Source of the DNA: Thiomicrorhabdus arctica DSM 13458
Lineage (GTDB): Bacteria; Pseudomonadota; Gammaproteobacteria; Thiomicrospirales; Thiomicrospiraceae
Reading direction: 5' to 3'
DNA length: 64,000 bases
NCBI RefSeq assembly: GCF_000381085.1
Contig: NZ_KB905901.1
Coordinates: 1 to 64,000, forward strand
Below, piece after piece: positions 39,271-48,570 of the stretch (the stretch's first letter is position 1; every line of letters begins with the position of its first letter). A program made the position numbers and the translations under genes. The notes beneath the pieces were generated by a model that was not told where the DNA came from, did not search any database, and was given only the letters and a program-made list of their open reading frames with translations.

Positions 39271-40125
39271 TTATTTAAATGTTAGAGATTTGGTGATTTC
39301 CAAAGTCGGTTCAATGCTATTCATGCTGTAAAAGTGAATGCCGGGAGCGCCCGCATCTAATAGATTTTGCGCCAATTCTTGCACAACATCCTTACCAAAG
39401 GACAAGAGACTCTCTTTGTCATCATCAAAGCTTTCTAAACGACATTTCAACCAGCGAGGCACTTCAGCACCGCAGCCTTCAGAAAAGCGAATCAGGTTTT
39501 CGTAGTTGGTGATCGGCATAATGCCTGGCACAATCGGTAAATCGATGCCATTTCGTTCGCAGTTATCGATAAAATAACGGTAACTGTCAAAGTTAAAGAA
39601 GTACTGAGTAATGGCTGAGTCAGCCCCTTGATCCACTTTATGCTTAAACCATTTCATCCCAATATCGCAATTGCGCGCTTGTGGATGGGTTTCAGGATAC
39701 GCCGCGACTTCTAAATGAAAACGATCACCACGGGTGTCTTTGATGAATTTAACTAAATCGCTCGCATATTTAAACTCGCCGGGATCCATCATGCCAGATG
39801 GCAAATCGCCTCGTAACGCTACAATTCGTTTGATGCCCATGGTTTCATAGAGGTCTAACAGTTCATTTACACTGTCTTCGCATGCGCCAATGCAGGTTAA
39901 ATGCGGTGCGGCTGCAAAATCAGTTTGCTCTTGAATATACTGGACGGTTTCTAAGGTTTTCGCTTGAGTCGTACCACCAGCACCATAAGTGACGGACATG
40001 TAATCTGGATTCAATGTGCCTAGCTCATCGATGACTGTCTTAAGCTTCTCAGTGCCTTTATCCGTTCTAGGAGGAAAGAATTCTAAGCTGAATTTTTGTG
40101 GGTATTTATGCTGTGATTTAATCAT
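39271..40125 (-). CDS. metF: 5,10-methylenetetrahydrofolate reductase
   Basis: 284 residues, typical of bacterial MetF. LEFFPPRTDKG and MSVTYGAGGTT are conserved FAD/folate segments. Provides methyl-THF for methionine synthesis. It follows metK by 94 bp in the same direction, with a perfect 18-bp palindrome between them. Confidence 0.96.
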   Translation of the reverse strand: MIKSQHKYPQKFSLEFFPPRTDKGTEKLKTVIDELGTLNPDYMSVTYGAGGTTQAKTLETVQYIQEQTDFAAAPHLTCIGACEDSVNELLDLYETMGIKRIVALRGDLPSGMMDPGEFKYASDLVKFIKDTRGDRFHLEVAAYPETHPQARNCDIGMKWFKHKVDQGADSAITQYFFNFDSYRYFIDNCERNGIDLPIVPGIMPITNYENLIRFSEGCGAEVPRWLKCRLESFDDDKESLLSFGKDVVQELAQNLLDAGAPGIHFYSMNSIEPTLEITKSLTFK

Positions 40126-40147
40126 GTGTTTGCTCTACTTTTTAACT

Positions 40148-40165
40148 GTAGCCAGGCCTGGCTAC
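40148..40165. repeat. 18-bp palindrome with CCAGGCCTGG core, metK-metF
   Basis: GTAGCCAGGCCTGGCTAC is perfect over 18 bp. One of the intergenic copies of the recurrent palindrome. There is no T-run, so an intrinsic terminator is unlikely. Confidence 0.85.
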
Positions 40166-40219
40166 GGTTAAGTTTGTATTTTATGGAATCGTTTTTCGAC
40201 CCTAGGCTTAACGCCGGTT

Positions 40220-41380
40220 TTATAGGCCTGCATCAGAACGTAAAACAGCAGCTTTATCGGTCTTTTCCCAAGTGAATTCGGGTAGTTCACGACCAAAATG
40301 ACCGTAAGAGGCTGTCTTTTGGTAGATAGGACGGTATAAGTCTAGCATGGCAATCAAACCCTTTGGGCGCAGATCAAAGTGTTCGCGTACTAGGCGTTCA
40401 ATCAGTGTAATATCAACTTTTTCTGTACCAAAGGTTTCTAGGCTAATAGAGGTTGGTTCAGCAACGCCAATGGCATATGAAATTTGTATTTCACACTTAT
40501 CTGCTAAGCCAGCAGCTACGATATTTTTAGCGACATAGCGACCTGCATAGGCAGCAGAACGATCTACTTTTGATGGATCTTTTCCAGAGAAAGCACCGCC
40601 ACCATGGCGTGCCATGCCACCATAGGTATCCACAATGATTTTACGCCCCGTTAAGCCGGCATCCCCAACAGGACCTCCGATGACAAAACGACCGGTGGGG
40701 TTGATGTGAAACTGGGTGTCACTGTGCAACCACTCTTCAGGTAAGACGGGTTTAATGATTTCATCCATCACTGCTTCACGTAAGGTGTTGGTGTCAATTT
40801 CAGGATTGTGTTGTGTGGATAAAACAACCGCATCAATTCCGACAGGTTTCCCATCTTGATAACGTAACGTAATCTGGCTTTTAGCATCTGGTCTTAACCA
40901 GGACAATATCCCTGATTTTCGAACATGAGCCTGGCGTTCCATTAAACGATGTGCATAAAAAATGGGTGCAGGCATAAGCACATCGGTTTCATTTGAAGCA
41001 TAACCGAACATTAAGCCCTGATCGCCTGCACCTTGTTCATGCTCGGCAGAGTCATCTACCCCCATTGCAATTTCTGGAGACTGTTTACCGATAGAAGAAA
41101 GTACGGCACAGGTTTCGCCATCAAAACCTAAGTCACCGTGATTGTAGCCAATTTCCTTGACGACATTACGGACCAACTCTTCTTGGTCTACCCAAGCTTC
41201 AGTAGTGATTTCACCACCGAGCATAACCATGCCGGTTTTAACAAACGTTTCGCATGCAACGCGTGCTTTAGGATCTTGCTTAAGGATTGCATCCAACATC
41301 GCATCGGAAATTTGATCTGCAATTTTATCTGGGTGGCCTTCAGAAACGGATTCTGAGGTAAATACTGTCGTTTTAGTCAT
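40220..41380 (-). CDS. metK: S-adenosylmethionine synthetase
   Basis: 386 residues. [15 protein letters not shown] (ATP/methionine site) and [12 protein letters not shown] are signature segments, and [19 protein letters not shown] is the P-loop-like segment. Makes SAM from methionine and ATP. GAGG lies seven bases before the ATG. The 140-base leader has a strong promoter, a SAM-II-like aptamer and a small upstream ORF that overlaps this start, so feedback by SAM is likely. Confidence 0.97.
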   Translation of the reverse strand: MTKTTVFTSESVSEGHPDKIADQISDAMLDAILKQDPKARVACETFVKTGMVMLGGEITTEAWVDQEELVRNVVKEIGYNHGDLGFDGETCAVLSSIGKQSPEIAMGVDDSAEHEQGAGDQGLMFGYASNETDVLMPAPIFYAHRLMERQAHVRKSGILSWLRPDAKSQITLRYQDGKPVGIDAVVLSTQHNPEIDTNTLREAVMDEIIKPVLPEEWLHSDTQFHINPTGRFVIGGPVGDAGLTGRKIIVDTYGGMARHGGGAFSGKDPSKVDRSAAYAGRYVAKNIVAAGLADKCEIQISYAIGVAEPTSISLETFGTEKVDITLIERLVREHFDLRPKGLIAMLDLYRPIYQKTASYGHFGRELPEFTWEKTDKAAVLRSDAGL

Positions 41381-41459
41381 GTGTGTGCCTCGAAGTATCA
41401 GTGAGAATGAAATTTAAATTAACGAGGTACGGGGAATAAGACGGGAATGTATAAGACAT
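41373..41459 (-). CDS. Small upstream ORF overlapping the metK start
   Basis: 28 codons, ATG to TAA. A GAGG lies seven bases before the ATG and forms the 3' end of the SAM-II-like aptamer. The TAA uses bases of the second and third metK codons, so the ORF runs across the metK start. The peptide ([17 protein letters not shown]...) has no known family. It may couple metK translation to the riboswitch, or may be chance. Confidence 0.4.
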   Translation of the reverse strand: MSYTFPSYSPYLVNLNFILTDTSRHTHD

Positions 41460-41463
41460 ACTG

Positions 41464-41526
41464 ATTCCTCGCTTTAGCCGTACTTTTAATGCGCCCGCAA
41501 GCTGATCTATCAAATCGGCGCTAAGG
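41464..41526 (-). promoter_or_regulatory. SAM-II-like riboswitch aptamer before metK
   Basis: On the minus strand the leader has the conserved blocks of SAM-II in order: P1 arm GCGCC, GATTTG, GCTTGC, P1 arm GGCGC, TTAAA, and GGCTAAA. P1 pairs over five bases without mismatch. The pseudoknot partner (P2) I could not fix by eye. It begins within a few bases of the expected transcription start and lies before metK, a fitting target. Downstream, CCGTAC can pair with the aptamer's GTACGG (41478-41483), giving a possible alternative fold. Confidence 0.75.
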
Positions 41527-41530
41527 GCTT

Positions 41531-41559
41531 ATTATGATTTAAAAGACTTTTTGGGTCAA
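41531..41559 (-). promoter_or_regulatory. Sigma-70 promoter of metK
   Basis: On the minus strand TTGACC and CATAAT are 17 bases apart. The expected start of transcription is near 41524, at the aptamer's 5' edge. Confidence 0.8.
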
Positions 41560-41702
41560 GTACTGGAATGTTTTGTATTGTTTTTGGTGCTCAATGTCAA
41601 AGGACTTTAGTTGGTAACAAAACGGTCATTAGCTTGTCGAAAATATTTTATATGGTTTTGCTATAGTGCTCTTCTTTACACCATTCAAGCAGAGAGTAAG
41701 TT

Positions 41703-43508
41703 GTGTTACAACAGTGTCAAACGAAGGATTTAATCCAGTTAAGTGATTGTCTAAGATATGAACTGCAGGATTCGGTTTTAGGACGAGAATTATATTCAAT
41801 TCTATCTATGCGAAATTTATCCCCCGTTTTTCAGCCGATTGTTGATATCAAAAATCGTCAGGTATTTGCTTATGAAGCTCTGATTAGAGGCCCAGAAAAT
41901 TCTCCGTTATACAGCCCATTGCACCTATTTCACGTGGCAGAAGAGCATGGTTGCCTATTTGAAATGGATTGGTTAGCAAGGCAAATTGCCATCGAAAAAT
42001 ATCAACAGTATGGTTCGTCGGAATTTTTGTTTATTAATGTCACCGTCAACGCTTTGATGCAAGGCGGACATCAAAGTGGTGTGACATTAGATTGTCTAAA
42101 GCTACTCGGGATCAGTGTTGAGCAAGTCGTTATTGAGATTACTGAACTGCAGCCCGTTGAAGATTTTTCTTTATTTGTAGAATCTATTAATCATTATCGA
42201 GAAATGGGGTTCAAGGTAGCCATTGATGATTTAGGAGGGGGTTATAACGGTTTACGTATCTGGTCTGAGGTGAAGCCGGATTTTGTAAAAATTGATAAAC
42301 ACTTTGTATCTGGGCTTGATGTTGATGTGGACAAAAGGCGTTTTATGGAAACGATTTGCGCCTTAGCAAAAGGATTGAATACTAAGATAGTTGCAGAAGG
42401 GGTTGAAGACGAAGAGACATTGAAAGTGTTAGAGGGGCTCGGTGTTGATTATGTGCAAGGTTATCTTTTTAAAAAGCCTCAGACCGTGCCGACTCGTACA
42501 CTAGATTATCAGTGGCCAGTAGTCGCTGGTCCTGTCGCGGTTAAAGTAGATGAAACGGTTGAGTGCATTGTGCACGCTTGTGATAGCTTTCACCCGGACA
42601 ATGAGGTTGGTTTAATAACGGAGTATTTGCTTAAAGAAACGCATATTGATTTTGTACCGATTGTCGATGATAAAAAAATAGTCGGAATTGTTTGGCGGAG
42701 GGACTTGATGGATTTGCTAGCACGACGATTTGGTCGTGATTTGTATCACCGAAAATCAATTGCAAATATTATGGATAAAGCCCCTGTCGTAGTCGATATT
42801 GATATGCCTTTGGTTGAGGTAAGTCGTTTGATTACAGATTATCAAGGTAGTCATAAGGGGGACGCCTTTATCGTTGCCGAAAACGATGAGTTTAGAGGTT
42901 GTGGTAAATTTATGGATTTGCTTCGTATCATGACTAATCTGAAAATGGAAAGCGCCCAATATGCCAACCCACTTTCTGGCTTGCCGGGTAATGTACCGAT
43001 TCAAAGAGCCATTCAAGGCTTCTTAAACCAGCAGATGCCCTTTGTAGTGATCTATGTGGATATTGACCACTTTAAACCTTATAACGATTATTACAGCTTT
43101 GACCAAGGCGATGATATTATTCGCGCTATGTCTGATATTTTGATGCGTCATATTCAGCCTGATGTAGATTTTATCGGCCATATCGGGGGGGATGATTTTA
43201 TTATTGTATCGTCTCGAGTGAGTGATTATCAAACCATTTGCAATGGTGTTTTGAATGAGTTTAGAAAAGAAATTATGCAGTTTTACTTACCAGAAGATAG
43301 ATTGCGTAGGGGAATTCAAGGGGTGAGTCGTGAAGGTGAACCTACGTTTTTTTCGATGATGAGTTTATCGCTCGGTGTTTTGCTCGTTAAAGAGGGTGTG
43401 TTTAGTCATCAACAAAGACTAGCTTCCTATGCAACCTTAGCGAAAAAGAAAGCCAAGTCTTTGGGAGGAGATACTTTTGCTGTTATCGACTCGGGTGAGT
43501 TGAGTTAG
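41703..43508 (+). CDS. EAL-CBS-GGDEF c-di-GMP protein
   Basis: 601 residues from GTG. The EAL domain comes first: YEALIRG (57-63), EITELQP, DDLGGGYNG, DFVKIDKHF and EGVEDEETL keep the metal and base residues, so phosphodiesterase activity is plausible. A CBS pair (about 275-410) may bind a nucleotide. The last domain is GGDEF-like with GGDDF (495-499) and no RxxD I-site (PDVD), so cyclase activity is doubtful. A TGCTATAGT extended -10 lies upstream. Likely a nucleotide-tuned c-di-GMP hydrolase. Confidence 0.9.
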   Translation: MLQQCQTKDLIQLSDCLRYELQDSVLGRELYSILSMRNLSPVFQPIVDIKNRQVFAYEALIRGPENSPLYSPLHLFHVAEEHGCLFEMDWLARQIAIEKYQQYGSSEFLFINVTVNALMQGGHQSGVTLDCLKLLGISVEQVVIEITELQPVEDFSLFVESINHYREMGFKVAIDDLGGGYNGLRIWSEVKPDFVKIDKHFVSGLDVDVDKRRFMETICALAKGLNTKIVAEGVEDEETLKVLEGLGVDYVQGYLFKKPQTVPTRTLDYQWPVVAGPVAVKVDETVECIVHACDSFHPDNEVGLITEYLLKETHIDFVPIVDDKKIVGIVWRRDLMDLLARRFGRDLYHRKSIANIMDKAPVVVDIDMPLVEVSRLITDYQGSHKGDAFIVAENDEFRGCGKFMDLLRIMTNLKMESAQYANPLSGLPGNVPIQRAIQGFLNQQMPFVVIYVDIDHFKPYNDYYSFDQGDDIIRAMSDILMRHIQPDVDFIGHIGGDDFIIVSSRVSDYQTICNGVLNEFRKEIMQFYLPEDRLRRGIQGVSREGEPTFFSMMSLSLGVLLVKEGVFSHQQRLASYATLAKKKAKSLGGDTFAVIDSGELS

Positions 43509-44019
43509 ACTGAATTAAACCCAGCTCCGCAAATACAACTCATTACATCTTATTCCTTAAAACAAGCCTTCAAATAAACTCGTTTTTGTGAGAATGATAT
43601 TCTTAGATAGATTAGATTCAACGCCAACGGGTTTGAACCCTTTGTCAATAATCTGGTTTTGGCAAATTAGGCGGTGGATTTAGTCTCTATTGACTGGCCT
43701 GCTTCGCATAATACTCGAGCCACCCATTCTCAACTCACTTTATCAGAGTTGATCCTCGAGCAAATAAACTTCATCCATATTCCTAAACTGTGGGCCAAGG
43801 TTTTCAAGCAGTCAGTGAAAGTCAATCTTGAGCCGTTTGCCGTCATGATTTTTGATGCCGTGTATAAGTGGAGGGTAAAAATTAGCCAACTTTAATTATC
43901 TCAGTAATCGTAGGTGTGTTTATATCAGCGAACCTTAAATTAAAGAATCCCTAGAGATATTTAAATATCAGAAGGTGATCTCATCTATAGTAGAAGGATA
44001 AACCGATTTTTGCTAAAAA
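43509..44019. other. Gene-poor stretch before purE
   Basis: Over 500 bases without a convincing gene. A 73-codon frame at 43674-43895 (plus) contains IDWPASHNTRA, faintly like the start of YfiH/laccase-domain proteins, but the rest does not fit and there is no ribosome binding site. It may be a gene remnant. Confidence 0.4.
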
Positions 44020-44048
44020 TTGAATAATCTCTCATTGGAGTGTAAAAT
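44020..44048 (+). promoter_or_regulatory. Sigma-70 promoter of purE with overlapping dyad
   Basis: TTGAAT (44020-44025) and TAAAAT (44043-44048) are 17 bases apart. The -10 is flanked by GGAGT (44037-44041) and ACTCC (44049-44053), an inverted repeat that could be an operator. Confidence 0.6.
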
Positions 44049-44089
44049 ACTCCGTTTTTTCGAAGCTTTAGGCTAAGTTAGGTGGAATC

Positions 44090-44590
44090 ATGGCAGAATT
44101 GATATTGCCTGTTGTTGGTGTGATTATGGGGTCAAAATCTGATTGGCCAACCATGAAAAATGCGGTAGACATGTTAGAGCTTTTTGGAGTGCCTCATGAA
44201 GTGAAGGTCGTTTCGGCGCATAGAACGCCTGACTTAATGTTTGACTATGCTGATCAAGCTGAGGCGCGTGGACTGCAGGTTATTATCGCTGGAGCCGGTG
44301 GTGCTGCACATTTGCCGGGTATGGTAGCGGCTAAAACTGTGGTGCCAGTGCTGGGTGTACCGGTGCAATCTAAAGCGCTGAGTGGTCAAGATTCATTGTT
44401 GTCAATTGTTCAAATGCCGGGCGGTATTCCTGTCGGCACCTTAGCCATCGGTGATGCGGGAGCTAAGAATGCGGGTATTTTGGCGGCACAAATTGTTGGT
44501 AATTCTAATCCCGTCATTCGTGCTGCGGTTAACGCGTTTAGAGCGGAACAAACTCAAACTGTTTTAGAGAATTCAGATCCCCGCATTTAA
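44090..44590 (+). CDS. purE: N5-CAIR mutase PurE
   Basis: 166 residues, class I Pur[14 protein letters not shown] (CAIR-binding), SAHRTPD and [11 protein letters not shown] are the family motifs. It acts with PurK in purine synthesis. A strong terminator separates it from purK, which is still in line 150 bp later. Confidence 0.97.
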   Translation: MAELILPVVGVIMGSKSDWPTMKNAVDMLELFGVPHEVKVVSAHRTPDLMFDYADQAEARGLQVIIAGAGGAAHLPGMVAAKTVVPVLGVPVQSKALSGQDSLLSIVQMPGGIPVGTLAIGDAGAKNAGILAAQIVGNSNPVIRAAVNAFRAEQTQTVLENSDPRI

Positions 44591-44635
44591 CGCGGAGTCA
44601 CAAACCGTCTGAAGACAAAAGAATATTGATATCTT

Positions 44636-44690
44636 AAAACCGTAGGTCAAGCCTTTGTTAAAATGCTTGTCTACGGTTTTTTATTTTAGG
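44636..44690 (+). terminator. Terminator between purE and purK
   Basis: AAAACCGTAG with CAAGC pairs with GCTTG and CTACGGTTTT, followed by T-rich DNA. Some transcripts must read through or purK must have its own promoter. Confidence 0.8.
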
Positions 44691-44752
44691 AAACTTGGTT
44701 TAAGCCTTACAGCTTTGAATTTGATAATAGATGCCATTGCATGGAGAAAATG

Positions 44753-45859
44753 ATGACCCCGATTACAAAACGTATTGGTGTATTAGGTGCTGGACAGCTC
44801 GGTCGCATGTTGGCAATTGCGGGTTACCCGTTGGGCCAAAAATTTGGTTTCTACGGCAGTAATAAAAGCGAACCGTCTGCGCTGCTGGGTCATATGTATA
44901 TGCAATCGGATGACGTGGATTCTCTGGCGGATTTAGCGAGTTTTGCGGATGTCATTACTTATGAAAGTGAGAACACCGATGTGGCGATGGTACGTGAAAT
45001 TGCAAAAACTACACCGGTCTACCCTGGTGAGAAGTCTTTGTATACAGCTCAACATCGTGGTCGAGAAAAAGGGATGTTTGACCAGCTCAATATTCCTTGT
45101 GCACCTTATCAAATCGTAGATTCCCTTGAAAGCTTAAAACGTGCCGTCGCAAAGATTGGCTTGCCAGCCGTTTTAAAAACCACCACTGAAGGCTATGATG
45201 GTAAAGGCCAGTTTGTTTTAAAAGACGAAAATCAAATTGACCAGGCCTGGTCAGAAATTGGTGGACGTGAATTGGTGTTAGAAGGGTTTATTAACTTCCA
45301 GCGTGAATTATCGATGGTGGCGGTACGTAATGCCAATAATGAACATGTTTATTATCCATTAGTACAAAATGTGCACCACGAAGGCATTTTGCGCTATACC
45401 ATTGCGCCAGCGCGTAAAGTTTCAGAAAAAACACAACAAAAAGCCGAAGCTTACATGCAGAGCTTGCTGGATGAGTTAGATCATGTTGGTGTTTTAACGT
45501 TAGAATTATTTGAAACGGTTGATGGTTTAGTCGCTAATGAGATGGCGCCTCGAGTGCATAACTCAGGGCACTGGACCATTGAAGGTGCGATGACTTCGCA
45601 GTTTGAAAATCATGTACGTGCAATCACGGGTTTGCCTTTAGGCGCAACGACACCACGTCAGCCATTGGCCGCGATGATTAACATTATTGGCGAAACGGGT
45701 CCAATCGATCAGGTTTTAAAAGTGCCAAAAGCGTTTTTACATTTGTACGATAAAGAGGAGCGTGCTGGACGTAAGTTAGGCCATATCAATATTATCGCTG
45801 AGACCGAAGAGGAACTTTTTGAAGTTTTTAAAGTCTTGGCTGATTTCTTACCGAAGTAG
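44753..45859 (+). CDS. purK: N5-carboxyaminoimidazole ribonucleotide synthase PurK
   Basis: About 368 residues, ATP-grasp. GVLGAGQLGRMLAIAGYPLG at the N-terminus, TTEGYDGKGQF and EMAPRVHNSGHWT are typical. GGAG lies six bases before the ATG at 44753, so I prefer this to the ATG at 44741 in which GGAG is part of the frame. A CCAGGCCTGG palindrome lies at 45241-45250 within a 14-bp dyad. Confidence 0.95.
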   Translation: MTPITKRIGVLGAGQLGRMLAIAGYPLGQKFGFYGSNKSEPSALLGHMYMQSDDVDSLADLASFADVITYESENTDVAMVREIAKTTPVYPGEKSLYTAQHRGREKGMFDQLNIPCAPYQIVDSLESLKRAVAKIGLPAVLKTTTEGYDGKGQFVLKDENQIDQAWSEIGGRELVLEGFINFQRELSMVAVRNANNEHVYYPLVQNVHHEGILRYTIAPARKVSEKTQQKAEAYMQSLLDELDHVGVLTLELFETVDGLVANEMAPRVHNSGHWTIEGAMTSQFENHVRAITGLPLGATTPRQPLAAMINIIGETGPIDQVLKVPKAFLHLYDKEERAGRKLGHINIIAETEEELFEVFKVLADFLPK

Positions 45860-45942
45860 CAGGGAGGGAAAAATGACTTTAATCCGTGGAAGCCGCGTGG
45901 TGGATTAACTTTAACTTTGAACTTTCTGAACCGTCATTAATT

Positions 45943-47406
45943 TTAATCTCGATAACTCATTAATTGGCTCATAACAGAGGCCAGTTCGGAAGGTAATATT
46001 CCGGGCTGGCCTTTTTGTTGGGCGAGCACATCTCCAGCATGTGCATGTAATGAAACGCCTAAACAGGTGGCATCCCAAAGGGATAAACCTTGGGCAATAA
46101 AGGTCGCTATTGTGCCAGTCAGCACGTCCCCCATCCCACCTACGGCCATGCCTGGATTACCCGCCAGACAAATTTCTAAATGTTTGCCGTCATACATTAA
46201 ACTGCCATTGCCTTTTAAGACAATCACGCCGCCATATTTCTGTTGTAAGGCCTTAATGGCCTGGATGCGATTGGCTTGAATCTCAGGTGTAGTCATATTG
46301 AGTAATAAAGCGGCTTCTCCAGGATGCGGTGTCAGTACCCAATTACTGTGTTTTTGCGGATTTAGGGCCAGTAGTTTCAACGCATCCGCATCGACGACTT
46401 TCGGTAAAGGCACGTCCAAGACTTGTTGATAGAGCGTTTTAGCCCAATCGTCTAGCCCTAGTCCGGGTCCAATCCCTACCACGTTAGCAAGATTGGCTTG
46501 AATGGTTAACTCTTCAGGCTGATAACACATCAGCTCAGGAATGCTTTGCGTAATGGCAACGGTGTGTTCTGAATGGGTAATCACTTTGACCAGGCCTGCT
46601 CCGACCTTTAGGCTCGCCAAACCGGCAAGCTGAATAGCACCCATCATCGAATGGTTTCCGCCCACTAAGCAAACTGTTCCAGCGACCCCTTTATGTTGGC
46701 TAGCGAGGCGCTCAGGTAATTTATTCATCCAGTATTTTAGGGGGTGGTTCAATGCAAGAGGTGATTGGCTTTGGAGAATTTCTAATGGTAAGAACAGGCG
46801 ACTGTAGTGCACTTTTCCGGCGGTATCAGTACCTTGAAAAGTATGTAAGCCTAACTTTCGAGTCATAAAAGTACAAGTATGGGTCGCGTGAATCGCTTGA
46901 CCTAAAATGGCACCGGTATCCGCGTGTAAGCCGCTGGGTGTATCCAATGCTAATACGGGTTTTTTTAGATGATTGAGCCATTGGATCTGTTTGGCGAGTT
47001 GACCGCTAATCGGTCGGTTGAGCCCTGTGCCAAATAGGGCGTCCACCAAAACATCTGCTTGAATGATAATGCTTTCAGCAAAGGGGCTGGTGGTCATGCC
47101 GACAGCAAGCATTTCTTGGTAGGCAATCAGTGCATCCCCCTGAATGGACTCAGGATTGCCATGGAGCAAAACATGCACCTCCATGCCTGCCAGTAACGCC
47201 AACTGAGCCACCACGAAGCCATCACCACCGTTGTGACCGGTACCACAAAATACTACGATGGATTGTGGGTTACTGAAGTGGTGTTGTAAGGTTTCAAAAG
47301 CAAATAAACCGGCTCTTTTCATTAAAAGAATCCCAGGGATGTTCCTTTCTTTAATAGCAATTTGGTCGATGATCTGGCTTTGATGGGCGGTATGAAAACG
47401 AAGCAT
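45943..47406 (-). CDS. nnr: Bifunctional NAD(P)HX epimerase/dehydratase
   Basis: 487 residues. The N-terminal YjeF epimerase half has VVFCGTGHNGGDGFVVA (51-67). The C-terminal ADP-dependent dehydratase half has VLTPHPGEAALLL and AVGGMGDVLTGTIA. It repairs hydrated NADH and NADPH. In many gammaproteobacteria it lies next to tsaE; here it does not. A near copy of the recurrent palindrome (one mismatch) lies at about 46590. Confidence 0.95.
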   Translation of the reverse strand: MLRFHTAHQSQIIDQIAIKERNIPGILLMKRAGLFAFETLQHHFSNPQSIVVFCGTGHNGGDGFVVAQLALLAGMEVHVLLHGNPESIQGDALIAYQEMLAVGMTTSPFAESIIIQADVLVDALFGTGLNRPISGQLAKQIQWLNHLKKPVLALDTPSGLHADTGAILGQAIHATHTCTFMTRKLGLHTFQGTDTAGKVHYSRLFLPLEILQSQSPLALNHPLKYWMNKLPERLASQHKGVAGTVCLVGGNHSMMGAIQLAGLASLKVGAGLVKVITHSEHTVAITQSIPELMCYQPEELTIQANLANVVGIGPGLGLDDWAKTLYQQVLDVPLPKVVDADALKLLALNPQKHSNWVLTPHPGEAALLLNMTTPEIQANRIQAIKALQQKYGGVIVLKGNGSLMYDGKHLEICLAGNPGMAVGGMGDVLTGTIATFIAQGLSLWDATCLGVSLHAHAGDVLAQQKGQPGILPSELASVMSQLMSYRD

Positions 47407-47755
47407 GCTGTCTCCTGAGGAGTATCAGTTAGGGACAAAAATTGTCATCAGTTAAGTTATTTAATTGATAGAGAGTGATATGGTTTTTCTTCTTGCATCA
47501 AGGAATAAAATATCCAGCCTTTTAACGAGATAATCAAGCCACTAAAACCTTGCGCTATTCATTTTTGGCAAGCATGTATAAAGGATCAAGTATGCGTGCA
47601 GTATAGGGTCGAATGAATCATAACAAGGGGCATTGCTTGCAGAGCAACACCTGAAAACCATAATATCAATACTCCATAAAAGAGAAAGTGATGTACCTTA
47701 TCCATGTGGTATGCATGAGTTTTTTTATCGAAACCTTCTTACTTGTGAACCAAGT
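47407..47755. other. Gene-free stretch between uppP and nnr
   Basis: 349 bases with no plausible gene, RNA or terminator that I can see. A 66-codon frame lacks a ribosome binding site and overlaps the uppP end. Confidence 0.45.
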
Positions 47756-48523
47756 TTAAACAAACCAGATCAACAGTACAATTCCAAATATAATGCGGTA
47801 AATCCCGAAAGCATTAAAGGTGAATTTTGCTAGGAAGTGGATAAATAAACTCATGGTTAAGTAGGCCATAATAAAGGCCATGACAAAGCCGACCAATAAA
47901 GGTAACCATGATGTGTTAGCAAATTCAGAATAGTGTGTGGCGAGATCTAAACCAGATGCCGCAGCTAATACCGGTAAGGCCAGTAAAAAAGAGAATTCAG
48001 CGGATGCTTTACGGTCTAATCCAACCAGAATACCACCGACTATCGAGGCTCCGGCACGACTTGTGCCCGGAATAAGTGCGAACATTTGTGCAATCCCAAT
48101 CCAGAATGCTTGCGAGATGCTTAAATCTTCAATGTCTCGAGTGTGATGAGTCTCTTCTCGATAGAATTTTTCCATAATCAGAAAGATGATCCCACCCACA
48201 ATAAACATCCATGCCACTGTTTCTAAGGTAAATAGCGCTTTAATTTGAGTATGGAATAAAAATCCAATCGCGGCGAGAGGCAGAAAAGCAATCAATACAT
48301 TGGTCCAAAGGCGAATATGCTGAAGACTGAATTTCTCTTTGTAGTGCGAGAAAATAGCCAAAATAGCAGCGACTTGAATAATGACTTCAAACGATTTGTT
48401 TTGATCCGTTTGTTCCAATCCCATCCACTCACTGGCGACAATTAAATGACCTGTTGATGAGATGGGCAAGAATTCAGTAAGGCCCTCAATAATGCCTAAA
48501 ATAGCGGCTTGAAAAATATCCAT
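47756..48523 (-). CDS. uppP: Undecaprenyl-diphosphatase UppP/BacA
   Basis: 255 residues, integral membrane. [16 protein letters not shown] (13-28) and [10 protein letters not shown] are the two active-site motifs. It recycles the lipid carrier of peptidoglycan. Length fits the family (about 260-275). Confidence 0.96.
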   Translation of the reverse strand: MDIFQAAILGIIEGLTEFLPISSTGHLIVASEWMGLEQTDQNKSFEVIIQVAAILAIFSHYKEKFSLQHIRLWTNVLIAFLPLAAIGFLFHTQIKALFTLETVAWMFIVGGIIFLIMEKFYREETHHTRDIEDLSISQAFWIGIAQMFALIPGTSRAGASIVGGILVGLDRKASAEFSFLLALPVLAAASGLDLATHYSEFANTSWLPLLVGFVMAFIMAYLTMSLFIHFLAKFTFNAFGIYRIIFGIVLLIWFV

Positions 48524-48570
48524 GGTTGGTTCCTAAGTCTCGTGTTTAATCGTAATATTGTTGTGAATTC

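Noticed and set aside
40148-40165. Palindrome between metK and metF as intrinsic terminator
   Set aside because: No T-run on either strand and the same core occurs inside genes.
43674-43895. 73-codon plus frame with IDWPASHNTRA, faintly like YfiH
   Set aside because: No ribosome binding site and the rest does not match that family; kept only as a possible remnant.
47633-47833. 66-codon plus frame before uppP
   Set aside because: No ribosome binding site and overlaps the uppP end.
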